From NCBI GenBank assembly GCA_017305535.1, contig JAFKKN010000007.1, forward strand, positions 1 through 64,000: DNA of 64,000 nt, in the 5' to 3' direction. Under the pieces are notes generated by a model, which saw only the letters and a program-made list of their open reading frames with translations, ran no database searches and was not told the DNA's origin. Position numbers and translations under genes: made by a program. The stretch is from Hyphomicrobiales bacterium. GTDB taxonomy: Bacteria > Pseudomonadota > Alphaproteobacteria > Rhizobiales > Xanthobacteraceae. The first letter of the stretch is position 1. The number at the start of each line of letters is the position of its first letter. Below are positions 55,086 to 63,180 of this stretch, in pieces.

Positions 55086-56666
55086 ATGTTGGGCGCGTTG
55101 GCTTTGGGGGCCATCGTGCGCAGACTCACTCTATTTTTTTTATTTCTTATAGCGATATGCGGTTTCCCGTTGGAAGCGACAGCCGGTAAGCGCGTCGCTC
55201 TGGTCATTGGAAATTCGGCTTATCAGGCAGTGGTGCCGCTCGCGAATCCGGTTCGCGATGCGACGGCCGTTGCGGAGATGTTCCGCAAGGCCGGTTTCGA
55301 TGTGGTCGAATTCAAGCAGGATGTGAAGAACGTCGATTTGCGAAGGGCGCTCAACGCGTTCTTCGATGTCACGACGGATGCCGACATTGCCGTTGTCTAT
55401 TACGCAGGCCATGGCATCGAGGTGGATGGGGTGAATTATCTCGTCCCTGTCGATGCGATGTTGAAGCGTGACAGGGACGTATACGACGAGGCGATTCCGC
55501 TCGATCGGGTTCTTCAATCCGTCGAAACGGCCCGGCAGCTTCGGCTGGTCATCCTTGATGCGTGCCGCGACAATCCGTTCGCGCGCGCCATGACGCGAAC
55601 CCTGGCCTCGCGCGCGATCCAACGCGGCCTCGTCGGCGTCGAGCCGACACGTCCCAATACGCTGGTGGCATTCGCCGCGAAGGGTGGGTCGACCGCTGAA
55701 GACGGCGCTTCGGCACATAGCCCATTTACGGCGGCACTGCTCAAGCATCTGACCGTGCCCGGTCTCGATGTCCGTCGGGCGTTGGGCGCCGTCCGTGATG
55801 AGGTCATCCGAGCGACCGGCAATCGGCAGGAGCCGTTCGTCTATGGTTCGCTGGGGGGAACCGATGTCGTTCTCGTTCCACTCCCATCCCCGCCGCAGCC
55901 GACCGCACCTGCCACGACGGACGCTAGAAATGACGTGAGGCGCGATTACGAATTGGCCGAGCGCGTGGGGACGACAGAGGCCTGGGATTCCTTCCTGCGA
56001 ATTCACGCGAGCGGCTATTTCGCCGACCTCGCTCGCGCTCAGCGCAACAAGCTGACCGTTGACGCAAGGCGCGATGTCGGGGTGGCGGCGAAAGTCGCGA
56101 CATCCTTATCCGAGAACGACGCGACCAATCCCGCGCGAATTGTGAGCGGCGGCGCTGTCGACAAGGCGGTGGGCCAGAAATTGGCGACGCTGCCGCGACA
56201 GGACGATGCCGTTGATGCGCCGGCAAAGACCGCTGCCATTGCGAAGGGTGATATTCCGCGCCTCCTCCAGATCGAACTCCAGCGCGTCGGATGCGCCGGC
56301 AGTGCGATCGAAGGACGATGGGGGGCGGGGGCACGGCGGGCGCTGGCCTCGTTCAATAAGCATGCAGGCACTTCATTTGAGATCAAGGTTGCCAGCCTGG
56401 ATGCGCTTCAGGGCGTCAGGGCCAAGTCGGGCCGGGTATGTCCGTTGGAATGCAAGCGCGGTGATCGACTGGAGGGCGATCATTGTGTGAAAGTGACCTG
56501 TGACGCCGGATTTGGGCCAGACGACGCCGGTAACTGTCGCGCGGAATCCAGCAAGGCGAAGCCTGCTCCTGCCGCGGGTTCACCACAGCACCGCAGGGCA
56601 AGTTCCGCCAAATCCCCGAAGCAGGGCAAATGCGTCGCCTTCAATGGCCGACGCTACTGCGAATAG
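55086..56666 (+). CDS. Secreted caspase-like protein (peptidase C14 domain) with Cys-rich tail (526 aa)
   Basis: The hydrophobic signal segment LFFLFLIAICGFPLEATAG is followed by a caspase fold: KRVALVIGNSAYQAVVPLAN, catalytic His in VVYYAGHGIEV, and catalytic Cys in VILDACRDNPFA, ending near FVYGSLGG. After it come a helical segment common in these proteins (YELAERVGTTEAWDSFLRIH), a possible peptidoglycan-binding-like motif (LQRVGCAGSAIEGRWGAGAR) and a Cys-rich C-terminus. Start uncertain: ATG 55086 is used, while GTG 55065 and GTG 55116 are in frame. Related to the interrupted gene at 3210-4367. Its substrate is unknown. Confidence 0.87.
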   Translation: MLGALALGAIVRRLTLFFLFLIAICGFPLEATAGKRVALVIGNSAYQAVVPLANPVRDATAVAEMFRKAGFDVVEFKQDVKNVDLRRALNAFFDVTTDADIAVVYYAGHGIEVDGVNYLVPVDAMLKRDRDVYDEAIPLDRVLQSVETARQLRLVILDACRDNPFARAMTRTLASRAIQRGLVGVEPTRPNTLVAFAAKGGSTAEDGASAHSPFTAALLKHLTVPGLDVRRALGAVRDEVIRATGNRQEPFVYGSLGGTDVVLVPLPSPPQPTAPATTDARNDVRRDYELAERVGTTEAWDSFLRIHASGYFADLARAQRNKLTVDARRDVGVAAKVATSLSENDATNPARIVSGGAVDKAVGQKLATLPRQDDAVDAPAKTAAIAKGDIPRLLQIELQRVGCAGSAIEGRWGAGARRALASFNKHAGTSFEIKVASLDALQGVRAKSGRVCPLECKRGDRLEGDHCVKVTCDAGFGPDDAGNCRAESSKAKPAPAAGSPQHRRASSAKSPKQGKCVAFNGRRYCE

Positions 56667-56690
56667 GTACGGAACGCCCTGCTTGCGTTG

Positions 56691-57203
56691 TCAATAGATG
56701 CGGCAGGTCGTCTGCACGACGCGCGGACGATCGCAATAGTAAAAACGCGACCCGCTCCAGAGTGTGTATTCCTTGAAGCCAGGTTTGAGCTTGGCATCAA
56801 AGCGGACCTGACAGGACTGCCCTCTGATTGTGACACGCGCGTAGGTGATGTGTTGAGGGCTTGTCGTGGTCAAGAGCAGTCCGTTCCTGCCGCTGACGCG
56901 CAGTTGGGCCTGCCCGCCAGGAATCGGCACCGGATGTCCGCCCAGTTTCCCGGAGAAATTCAGATCCTGGGTGAAGACCGATGTGATCTGCCACCGGGCC
57001 GCCGCGGAGCCGTCGGCCGCGATGGTGTTCTTTCCACGGATGCGGACTGGAAAATCCTGGGCCGACAGCGGCCGATTGCAGTTCACCCGCAGCTCGGTGT
57101 CGACATCGATGTGCATATCGCCGGCCTTCTGCGCCAGTGCGGGTGACGCGAAGGTTGGCGGTGCGACCAAGAGCACGGTGGCGACGAGGAGCGGAAATTT
57201 CAT
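56691..57203 (-). CDS. Secreted hypothetical protein (170 aa)
   Basis: The signal peptide MKFPLLVATVLLVAPPTFAS ends near PALAQ. The mature part has VNCNRPLSAQDFPVRIRGKN, a central beta-rich region and C-terminal Cys residues (FYYCDRPRVVQTTCRIY) that could form disulfides. GGAG precedes the ATG at 57203. I do not recognise a family. It converges with the caspase-like gene (24 bases between stops) and is divergent from sodB. Confidence 0.7.
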   Translation of the reverse strand: MKFPLLVATVLLVAPPTFASPALAQKAGDMHIDVDTELRVNCNRPLSAQDFPVRIRGKNTIAADGSAAARWQITSVFTQDLNFSGKLGGHPVPIPGGQAQLRVSGRNGLLLTTTSPQHITYARVTIRGQSCQVRFDAKLKPGFKEYTLWSGSRFYYCDRPRVVQTTCRIY

Positions 57204-57349
57204 GACGGTCTCCGAAGAAATAGATTCATCAAATAATACTGGGTCGTGAATGGCTCGATCTAAATCGATCACGCTCTATCCGGCAACTGCCGCGCCCGGC
57301 GCAGGCCTTCGCCGGTTGGGATAAGACGCTATATTTCTTGCCGATGGAA

Positions 57350-57361
57350 CCTTATATAAGG
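57350..57361. promoter_or_regulatory. 12-bp palindrome upstream of sodB
   Basis: CCTTATATAAGG is a perfect palindrome about 43 bases before the sodB start, in the 200-base region shared with the divergent secreted-protein gene. Its position suits an operator or an AT-rich promoter element, but it does not match a regulator site known to me. Confidence 0.35.
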
Positions 57362-57403
57362 GGAACCGTTAGTTCTGTATCTCCACCACTCCGGACAAAA
57401 ATC

Positions 57404-58000
57404 ATGACCTTCAAACTTCCCGATTTGCCTTACGCTTATGATGCGCTCGCTCCTCACATGTCCAAGGAAACGCTGGAGTTTCACCACGACAAGCATCATC
57501 AGGCCTATGTCACCAACGGCAACAACCTGCTGAAGGGCACGGAATTCGAGAACAAGTCGCTGGAAGAGATCGTCAAGGGCTCCTACGGCAAGAACGCCGC
57601 GTTGTTCAACAACGCCGGCCAGCACTACAACCACCTTCATTTCTGGAATTGGATGAAGCCGAATGGCGGCGGCAGCAAGCTGCCCGGCCGCCTGGAAAAG
57701 AAGATCAACGAGGACCTCGGCGGCCTCGAGAAGTTCAAGGCGGACTTCGCCGCTGCCGGAGCCGGCCAGTTCGGTTCGGGCTGGGCGTGGCTGTCGGTCA
57801 AGAACGGCAAGCTCGAAGTCTCCAAGACCCCGAACGGCGAGAATCCGCTGGTGCACGGCGCGACCCCGATCCTTGGCGTCGACGTCTGGGAGCACTCCTA
57901 CTACATCGACTACCGGAACCGCCGCCCCGACTATCTGAAGGCGTTCGTCGATCATCTCGTGAACTGGGAATATGTTGACGACCTGCTCGGCAAGGCGTGA
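57404..58000 (+). CDS. sodB: Superoxide dismutase, Fe/Mn type (198 aa)
   Basis: Removes superoxide in the cytoplasm. Metal ligands are visible: H27 in LEFHHDKHHQAYV, H77 in GQHYNHLHFWNW, and the Asp/His pair in DVWEHSYYIDYRNRRPDYL. GAGQFGSGWAWLSV is the conserved active-site segment. Whether Fe or Mn is used cannot be decided safely from these positions. The start ATG 57404 gives the usual short N-terminus (TFKLPDLPYAYDAL). A terminator follows. Confidence 0.95.
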   Translation: MTFKLPDLPYAYDALAPHMSKETLEFHHDKHHQAYVTNGNNLLKGTEFENKSLEEIVKGSYGKNAALFNNAGQHYNHLHFWNWMKPNGGGSKLPGRLEKKINEDLGGLEKFKADFAAAGAGQFGSGWAWLSVKNGKLEVSKTPNGENPLVHGATPILGVDVWEHSYYIDYRNRRPDYLKAFVDHLVNWEYVDDLLGKA

Positions 58001-58034
58001 TCGCGGCGAGGTTTGATATATCGTTCCGATATTG

Positions 58035-58066
58035 GGAGGGCGGCCTTTGGGTCGCCCTCCTTTTTT
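58035..58066 (+). terminator. sodB intrinsic terminator
   Basis: GGAGGGCG (58035-58042) pairs with CGCCCTCC (58053-58060), followed by TTTTTT, 35 bases after the sodB stop. It is a classic intrinsic terminator and isolates sodB from the zinc operon. Between it and 58304 only the Zur-like palindrome was found. Confidence 0.9.
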
Positions 58067-58187
58067 CTTTTTGGCAGATTTGCGTGGGCGGTGTTGCCGG
58101 CGATGGATTGGTCCAATCGCTTGACCGAGAAGTGTATAAGGCCTTGATCTGAAGTTTATTTCCGGGATTATGTCGTGTAAATATTGT

Positions 58188-58206
58188 TATGTTATAGTAT
58201 AACATA
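58188..58206. promoter_or_regulatory. Zur box upstream of the zinc operon
   Basis: TATGTTATAGTATAACATA is a perfect 19-bp palindrome around a central G. It matches the known alphaproteobacterial Zur site (TGTTATA-N-TATAACA core). It lies about 100 bases before the first gene of the znu operon, so zinc-bound Zur probably represses all genes to mgtC. Confidence 0.85.
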
Positions 58207-58304
58207 TATACAGCGGATCTAGACCCCTCTCTAGCTGGTGGGACGCGTCACGCGCGAAACGTCGCATATGGCAACAGCGTTCGCCCAAGCGAGACATTCG
58301 ATCG

Positions 58305-58493
58305 ATGAGCCATTCGCACGCACATAGTCACGGCGCAGCCGGTGCGCACCATCATGCGCCGGAAGCACCCCATCCGGCGCAGCGGGCGACGGTGTCGCTG
58401 CTGCGGATGACGCTGCCGGAGCGGTTGGGTCTAGCTATTCTTCTCAGCATCGGTCTCTGGGGCCTGGTCTGGCTGGCGATGAGGCCGGCATGA
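58305..58493 (+). CDS. Small His-rich single-pass membrane protein (62 aa)
   Basis: The N-terminal third is His-rich (SHSHAHSHGAAGAHHHAPEA), suggesting metal binding. The C-terminal part holds one membrane helix (LGLAILLSIGLWGLVWLAM). The stop overlaps the znuC ATG (ATGA), so it is translationally coupled as first gene of the Zur-controlled operon. Real coding is supported by this overlap, the hydrophobicity and the His pattern. No family is recognised. A role in zinc handling at the membrane is inference. Confidence 0.75.
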   Translation: MSHSHAHSHGAAGAHHHAPEAPHPAQRATVSLLRMTLPERLGLAILLSIGLWGLVWLAMRPA

Positions 58494-59248
58494 GCGCGCA
58501 ACTGCAATTCCGCAACGTCACTCTCGGCTATGACCGGCATCCCGCCGTGCATCATCTTGCGGGCGAAGTGGCGAAAGGCGCACTGCTGGCGGTGGTCGGA
58601 CCGAACGGCGCCGGCAAGTCGACGTTGTTTCGCGGCATCGTCGGGTTGCTCAAGCCGCTGTCGGGCAGTATCGAGCGGGGCGGCCTCGGCATTCGCGATG
58701 TAGCTTTCCTGCCGCAAAGCGCCGACATCGACCGTAGCTTTCCGATCTCGGTGTTCGATTTCGTCGCGCTAGGCCTGTGGCGCGATGCCGGTGCGTTCGG
58801 TGGCATTCGCGGGCGGCGACGCGAGCGCGTTCAGCAGGCGTTGGCCGCCGTGGGCCTGACCGGCTTCGAGCGGCGTGCCATCGGTACGCTGTCGGGCGGG
58901 CAGATGCAGCGCATGCTGTTCGCGCGGCTGATGTTACAGGATGCGCGGCTGATCGTGCTCGACGAGCCGTTCAATGCCGTCGATGCCAAGACGTCGGCCG
59001 ACCTGCTGCATCTCGTCGAGCATTGGCATGCCGAGGGGCGCACGGTGCTGGCGGCGCTGCACGACATGGATCTTGTGCGCAACCATTTCCCGCAGACCTT
59101 ATTGTTGGCGCGCGGCAGTGTAGCATGGGGCGACACGGCGCAGGTGTTGACACCGGACAATCTCGTTGCTGCCCGTCAGATGTGTGAGGCTTTCGACGAC
59201 GATGCGGCAGCGTGCGCGGCGGAAACCGCATCGGCGCGGGCGGCCTGA
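58490..59248 (+). CDS. znuC: Zinc ABC transporter ATPase ZnuC (252 aa)
   Basis: ABC ATPase with Walker A GPNGAGKSTLFRG, Q-loop FLPQSADIDRSFPISV (typical of the metal-uptake MZT family), signature TLSGGQMQRMLFARL, Walker B LIVLDEPFNAVD and the H-loop AALHDMDLV. It supplies energy for ZnuB/ZnuA uptake. Placement behind a Zur-like site supports zinc rather than manganese. Its C-terminus is Ala-rich. znuB starts four bases after its stop. Confidence 0.92.
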   Translation: MSAQLQFRNVTLGYDRHPAVHHLAGEVAKGALLAVVGPNGAGKSTLFRGIVGLLKPLSGSIERGGLGIRDVAFLPQSADIDRSFPISVFDFVALGLWRDAGAFGGIRGRRRERVQQALAAVGLTGFERRAIGTLSGGQMQRMLFARLMLQDARLIVLDEPFNAVDAKTSADLLHLVEHWHAEGRTVLAALHDMDLVRNHFPQTLLLARGSVAWGDTAQVLTPDNLVAARQMCEAFDDDAAACAAETASARAA

Positions 59249-59251
59249 CGC

Positions 59252-60121
59252 ATGATCCATGATCTGCTGATCGCGCCGTTCACCGAGTTCGAGTTCATGC
59301 GCCGTGCGCTGGCCGGCGTGGTGGCGCTGTCGCTCGCCGGCGCGCCGATCGGCGTATTCCTGATGCTGCGGCGGATGAGTCTGGTTGGCGATGCGATGGC
59401 GCACGCGATCCTGCCCGGCGCGGCGATCGGATTCCTGATCTCCGGCCTCAACCTGTTCGCGATGACCTTCGGCGGGTTGATCGCGGGCTTCGTCGTGGCG
59501 ATCCTGTCCGGCGTGGTCGCGCGCAATACCGAACTGAAAGAGGACGCGGCGCTTGCGACGTTCTATCTGGCATCGCTGGCGCTCGGCGTCACCATCGTGT
59601 CCATGCGCGGCACCAATATCGATCTTCTGCACGTGCTGTTCGGCAACATTCTCGCTCTCGACGACCAGACGCTGCTGGTGATCGCGTTCAACGCCACCAT
59701 CACGCTGCTGGCGATGGCAGTGATCTATCGCCCGCTGGTGGTGGAATGCGTCGATCCGGTGTTTCTGCGCACCGTGAGCCGCGCCGGCGCGCCGACGCAC
59801 CTCGTCTTCATGGCGCTGGTCGTCATCAATCTCGTCAACGGCTTTCATGCGCTCGGCACACTGCTGGCGGTCGGCCTGATGATCCTGCCCGCTGGCATCG
59901 CGCGATTCTGGTCGCGCGACATCACCGGCATGATCACGGTTGCGGTGGTGAGTGCCGCGCTGTCAGGTTATGTCGGGCTGGTGCTGTCGTATCACGCTGG
60001 CGTGCCGTCGGGACCTGCGATTATTCTGGTTGCCGCTGGACTCTACGTCGTCTCGGTTCTGTTCGGGAATGTCGGCGGTTTGCTGCGGCAGTGGTTTCCC
60101 GGCCGCCACCTTGAGGCTTGA
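59252..60121 (+). CDS. znuB: Zinc ABC transporter permease ZnuB (289 aa)
   Basis: Eight to nine hydrophobic helices, starting FMRRALAGVVALSLAGAPIG and with the family segment RRMSLVGDAMAHAILPGAAI (the ABC-3 permease coupling region) and ALGTLLAVGLMILPAGIARF. It forms the inner-membrane channel. The stop is one base from the znuA ATG. Confidence 0.93.
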   Translation: MIHDLLIAPFTEFEFMRRALAGVVALSLAGAPIGVFLMLRRMSLVGDAMAHAILPGAAIGFLISGLNLFAMTFGGLIAGFVVAILSGVVARNTELKEDAALATFYLASLALGVTIVSMRGTNIDLLHVLFGNILALDDQTLLVIAFNATITLLAMAVIYRPLVVECVDPVFLRTVSRAGAPTHLVFMALVVINLVNGFHALGTLLAVGLMILPAGIARFWSRDITGMITVAVVSAALSGYVGLVLSYHAGVPSGPAIILVAAGLYVVSVLFGNVGGLLRQWFPGRHLEA

Positions 60122-60122
60122 A

Positions 60123-61019
60123 ATGCGGTTATCGCGTATCGCCTTTGCTGTGTCGGTCCTGCTCGCCGGTATCCTTGCGCAAGGATCGGTTCGCGCGGAC
60201 GAGCGCGTCAAGGTGGTGGCGAGCTTTACCATTCTTGCCGATTTTGTCCGTAATATCGGTGGCGATCACGTTGACGTCGTCGCGTTGGTTGGTCCGAATG
60301 CCGATGCGCATGTCTACACCCCGTCGCCAGCGGACGCGAAGACGATCGCCGCCGCAAAACTTGTGGTGGTTAACGGGCTCGGCTTTGAGGGCTGGCTGCC
60401 GCGTCTGGTCAAATCCAGTGGCAGCAACGCGCGGATCGTGGTGGCCACTGAGGGAATCGTACCGCTGAAAGACACCCCGGGCGGCCATCACAGCGTCGAT
60501 CCGCATGCGTGGCAGGCGGTTCCGAATGCGAAAATCTATGTCGAGAATATCGGGCGGGCGCTGGCCGAGGTCGATCCATCATCCGCCGAAAGCTATCGCG
60601 CCAATGCGGCGCGTTATGTCGTCCAACTCGATGTGTTGGATCGCGATGTCCGCGCGACAGTAGCGCAAATTCCGGAATCTCGTCGCAAGGTGATATCGAC
60701 CCACGGAGCCTTCGGCTATTTCGCTGCCGCTTACGGTGTGGCCTTCGTCGCGCCGCTCGGCGTTTCGACGGACTCCGAACCGAGCGCCCGCGATCTCGCG
60801 AGCATTATCGCGCAGATTCGCAAGGAAAAAATTCCGGCTATTTTTCTGGAAAATATCAGCGATCCACGGCTGATCCGGCGTGTCGCCGCCGAGACAGGGG
60901 CGAAAATCGGCGGGACGCTGTATTCAGACAGTCTGACAGACGAAAAGGGCGAAGCCCCCACTTACATTGACATGGTCAGGCACAATATTAAGACGTTGCA
61001 AGACGCGCTGGATAAGTAG
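60123..61019 (+). CDS. znuA: Zinc ABC transporter binding protein ZnuA-like (298 aa)
   Basis: The signal peptide RIAFAVSVLLAGILAQGSVR precedes a cluster A-I metal-binding fold. Metal ligand candidates are H63 (DAHVYTPSPADAK), H128 (SVDPHAWQ), H194 (STHGAFGYF) and an Asp in the TLYSDSLTDEKGE region. The long His/Asp loop of many ZnuA proteins is reduced to GGHHS, and such loops are often absent in manganese-type members. The Zur site and the operon nonetheless favour zinc. Confidence 0.88.
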   Translation: MRLSRIAFAVSVLLAGILAQGSVRADERVKVVASFTILADFVRNIGGDHVDVVALVGPNADAHVYTPSPADAKTIAAAKLVVVNGLGFEGWLPRLVKSSGSNARIVVATEGIVPLKDTPGGHHSVDPHAWQAVPNAKIYVENIGRALAEVDPSSAESYRANAARYVVQLDVLDRDVRATVAQIPESRRKVISTHGAFGYFAAAYGVAFVAPLGVSTDSEPSARDLASIIAQIRKEKIPAIFLENISDPRLIRRVAAETGAKIGGTLYSDSLTDEKGEAPTYIDMVRHNIKTLQDALDK

Positions 61020-61069
61020 GCAGGCCCTCCCTGTCGTGCCGGTCTGCGTCCCATCCCGCCGGAGTGATC

Positions 61070-62152
61070 ATGTCCGAAACCACCGCTGAAAAAATCCCCG
61101 TGACCGTGTTGACCGGCTATCTCGGCGCCGGCAAGACCACTTTGCTCAATCGGATCCTGTCCGAGAACCACGGCAAGAAGTACGCCGTGATCGTCAACGA
61201 GTTCGGGGAAATCGGCATCGACAACGACCTGATCATCGGTGCCGATGAAGAAGTGTTCGAGATGAACAACGGTTGCATCTGCTGCACCGTGCGCGGCGAT
61301 CTCGTGCGCATTCTTGACGGTTTGATGAAGCGCAAGGGCAAGTTCGACGCGATCATCGTCGAGACCACCGGCCTGGCCGATCCGGCCCCTGTCGCCCAGA
61401 CCTTCTTTGTCGATGAGGACGTTCAGAATAACGCGCGGCTTGACGCGGTGGTGACGGTGGCCGACGCCAAATGGTTGAGCGACCGTCTGAAGGACGCTCC
61501 GGAAGCCAAGAATCAGATCGCCTTCGCCGACGTCATCGTGCTGAACAAGACCGATCTGGTGTCGCCGGACGAATTGGCGGAAGTCGAAGGCCGCATCCGC
61601 GCGATCAACCCTTACGCCAAGCTGCATCGCACCCAGCGCTGTCAGGTGGCGCTATCGGATGTGCTGGAGCGCGGTGCGTTCGATCTCGACCGCATTCTCG
61701 AACTGGAGCCGGAATTCCTCGCGGCGGATGATCATGATCACGAGCATTGTCACGACGAGAACTGCACCCACGAGCATCATCATCATCACGACCACGATCA
61801 TCACCACCATCACGACCACGGCCATGGTCACGGCATGAAGCATTATCACGATGAGGACATGCAATCGCTGTCGCTGCATAGCGACAAGCCGCTGGATCCG
61901 AACAAGTTCATGCCATGGTTGCAGCAACTCGTCGCAACCGAGGGCCAGAAAATCCTGCGCTCCAAGGGCATCCTTGCTTTCAGCGGCGACGACGATCGTT
62001 ACGTGTTCCAGGGCGTGCACATGATGCTCGAGGGCGATCACCAGCGTGCATGGAAAGAGGGTGAGCCGCGCCAAAGCCGGCTGGTGTTCATCGGGCGTGA
62101 ACTGCCCGAGCAAACCATTCGCGACGGTTTTGAACGGTGCATCGCGGCGTGA
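61070..62152 (+). CDS. COG0523 (CobW/ZNG-like) metallochaperone GTPase with His-rich stretch (360 aa)
   Basis: Walker A GYLGAGKTT (residues 17-24), the family CXCC motif in NNGCICCTVRGD (C69, C71, C72), ETTGLADPAPVAQT and NKTDLV of the G domain, then a C-terminal CobW_C domain (SKGILAFSGDDDRYVFQGVH). Between the domains lies a long His/Asp run (about residues 220-265) that probably stores or delivers zinc. GGAG five bases before the ATG at 61070 fixes the start. Zur-regulated family members pass zinc to essential enzymes under starvation. It overlaps the WD40 gene (GTGA). Confidence 0.92.
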   Translation: MSETTAEKIPVTVLTGYLGAGKTTLLNRILSENHGKKYAVIVNEFGEIGIDNDLIIGADEEVFEMNNGCICCTVRGDLVRILDGLMKRKGKFDAIIVETTGLADPAPVAQTFFVDEDVQNNARLDAVVTVADAKWLSDRLKDAPEAKNQIAFADVIVLNKTDLVSPDELAEVEGRIRAINPYAKLHRTQRCQVALSDVLERGAFDLDRILELEPEFLAADDHDHEHCHDENCTHEHHHHHDHDHHHHHDHGHGHGMKHYHDEDMQSLSLHSDKPLDPNKFMPWLQQLVATEGQKILRSKGILAFSGDDDRYVFQGVHMMLEGDHQRAWKEGEPRQSRLVFIGRELPEQTIRDGFERCIAA

Positions 62153-63171
62153 GCAAGGCGTTTGAACCCTCCGCAAATTCGGACTCCATCGTTTCGGTGA
62201 CTGATCGCGTTCGCCAAGTCGAGATCGGTGTCCCGGTCAGCGCCGTGCATTTTCTCGGCGAGGCGGCAGTGTTTGTCGGCGACGAGGAAGCGCTCACTTT
62301 CGTGACCGGCAGCGGTGAGGCGGCACGGCTGCCGATCCACGACGGCGCCATTCTCGGCACCGCCTCGGACGGCAAGCGGATCGTCTCCGGCGGCGACGAC
62401 GGCAAGGTGATCGAGATCAAGGCCGACGGCAGCGTCGCGACGCTCGCCACCGACGCCAAGCGGCGCTGGATCGACAACGTCGCGCTGCATCCCGATGGCA
62501 CTGTCGCATGGTCCGCCGGAAAGACGGCGTTCGTCCGAAATACGAAAGGCGAGGAAAAATCCCGCGACGTGATCTCCACGGTCGGCGGGTTGGCCTTCGC
62601 GCCGAAAGGCTTGCGGCTGGCGATCTCGCATTACAACGGCGTGACGTTGTGGTTTCCCAACATGACGGCGACGCCGGAGGTGCTCGACTGGGCCGGCTCG
62701 CATCTGGGGGTCGTCTTTAGTCCCGACAACAAATTCCTGGTGACGTCGATGCATGAGCCGGCACTGCACGGCTGGCGTCTCGCCGATGCGCGTCACATGC
62801 GGATGACCGGCTATCCGACACGTGTGAAATCTGTGTCCTGGAGCGCGGACGGCAAGTCTCTCGCGACGTCGGGTGCTGACACCGTCATCTTGTGGCCGTT
62901 CGCCAGCAAGGATGGTCCGATGGGCAAGGAGCCGGGAATCCTCGCGCCGATGCCGTCGCGTGTCTCGATGGTGGCGTGCCATCCGAAGCAGGAGATTATC
63001 GCGGTCGGTTACTCCGACGGCACCGTGCTGATGGTCCGCATCGCGGATGGCGCCGAAATTCTGGTACGGCGGAAAACCGAGCAGGCGATTACCGCACTGG
63101 GCTGGAATGCCAAAGGCAGTGTGCTGGCGTTCGCCGCCGCCGACGGCAATGCAGGACTGTTCACGTTGTAA
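62149..63171 (+). CDS. WD40 repeat protein (340 aa)
   Basis: Beta-propeller built of WD40-like blades, for example TASDGKRIVSGGDDGKVIEI, GLAFAPKGLRLAISHYNGVT, GVVFSPDNKFLVTSMHEPAL, SVSWSADGKSLATSGADTVI with LWPF, and ALGWNAKGSVLAFAAADGNA. No signal peptide and no catalytic domain. The GTG start overlaps the COG0523 stop, so it is coupled to that gene. This pairing suggests it assists the GTPase or its client, but the mechanism is unknown. Confidence 0.85.
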   Translation: MSKAFEPSANSDSIVSVTDRVRQVEIGVPVSAVHFLGEAAVFVGDEEALTFVTGSGEAARLPIHDGAILGTASDGKRIVSGGDDGKVIEIKADGSVATLATDAKRRWIDNVALHPDGTVAWSAGKTAFVRNTKGEEKSRDVISTVGGLAFAPKGLRLAISHYNGVTLWFPNMTATPEVLDWAGSHLGVVFSPDNKFLVTSMHEPALHGWRLADARHMRMTGYPTRVKSVSWSADGKSLATSGADTVILWPFASKDGPMGKEPGILAPMPSRVSMVACHPKQEIIAVGYSDGTVLMVRIADGAEILVRRKTEQAITALGWNAKGSVLAFAAADGNAGLFTL

Positions 63172-63180
63172 CGGTATGTG

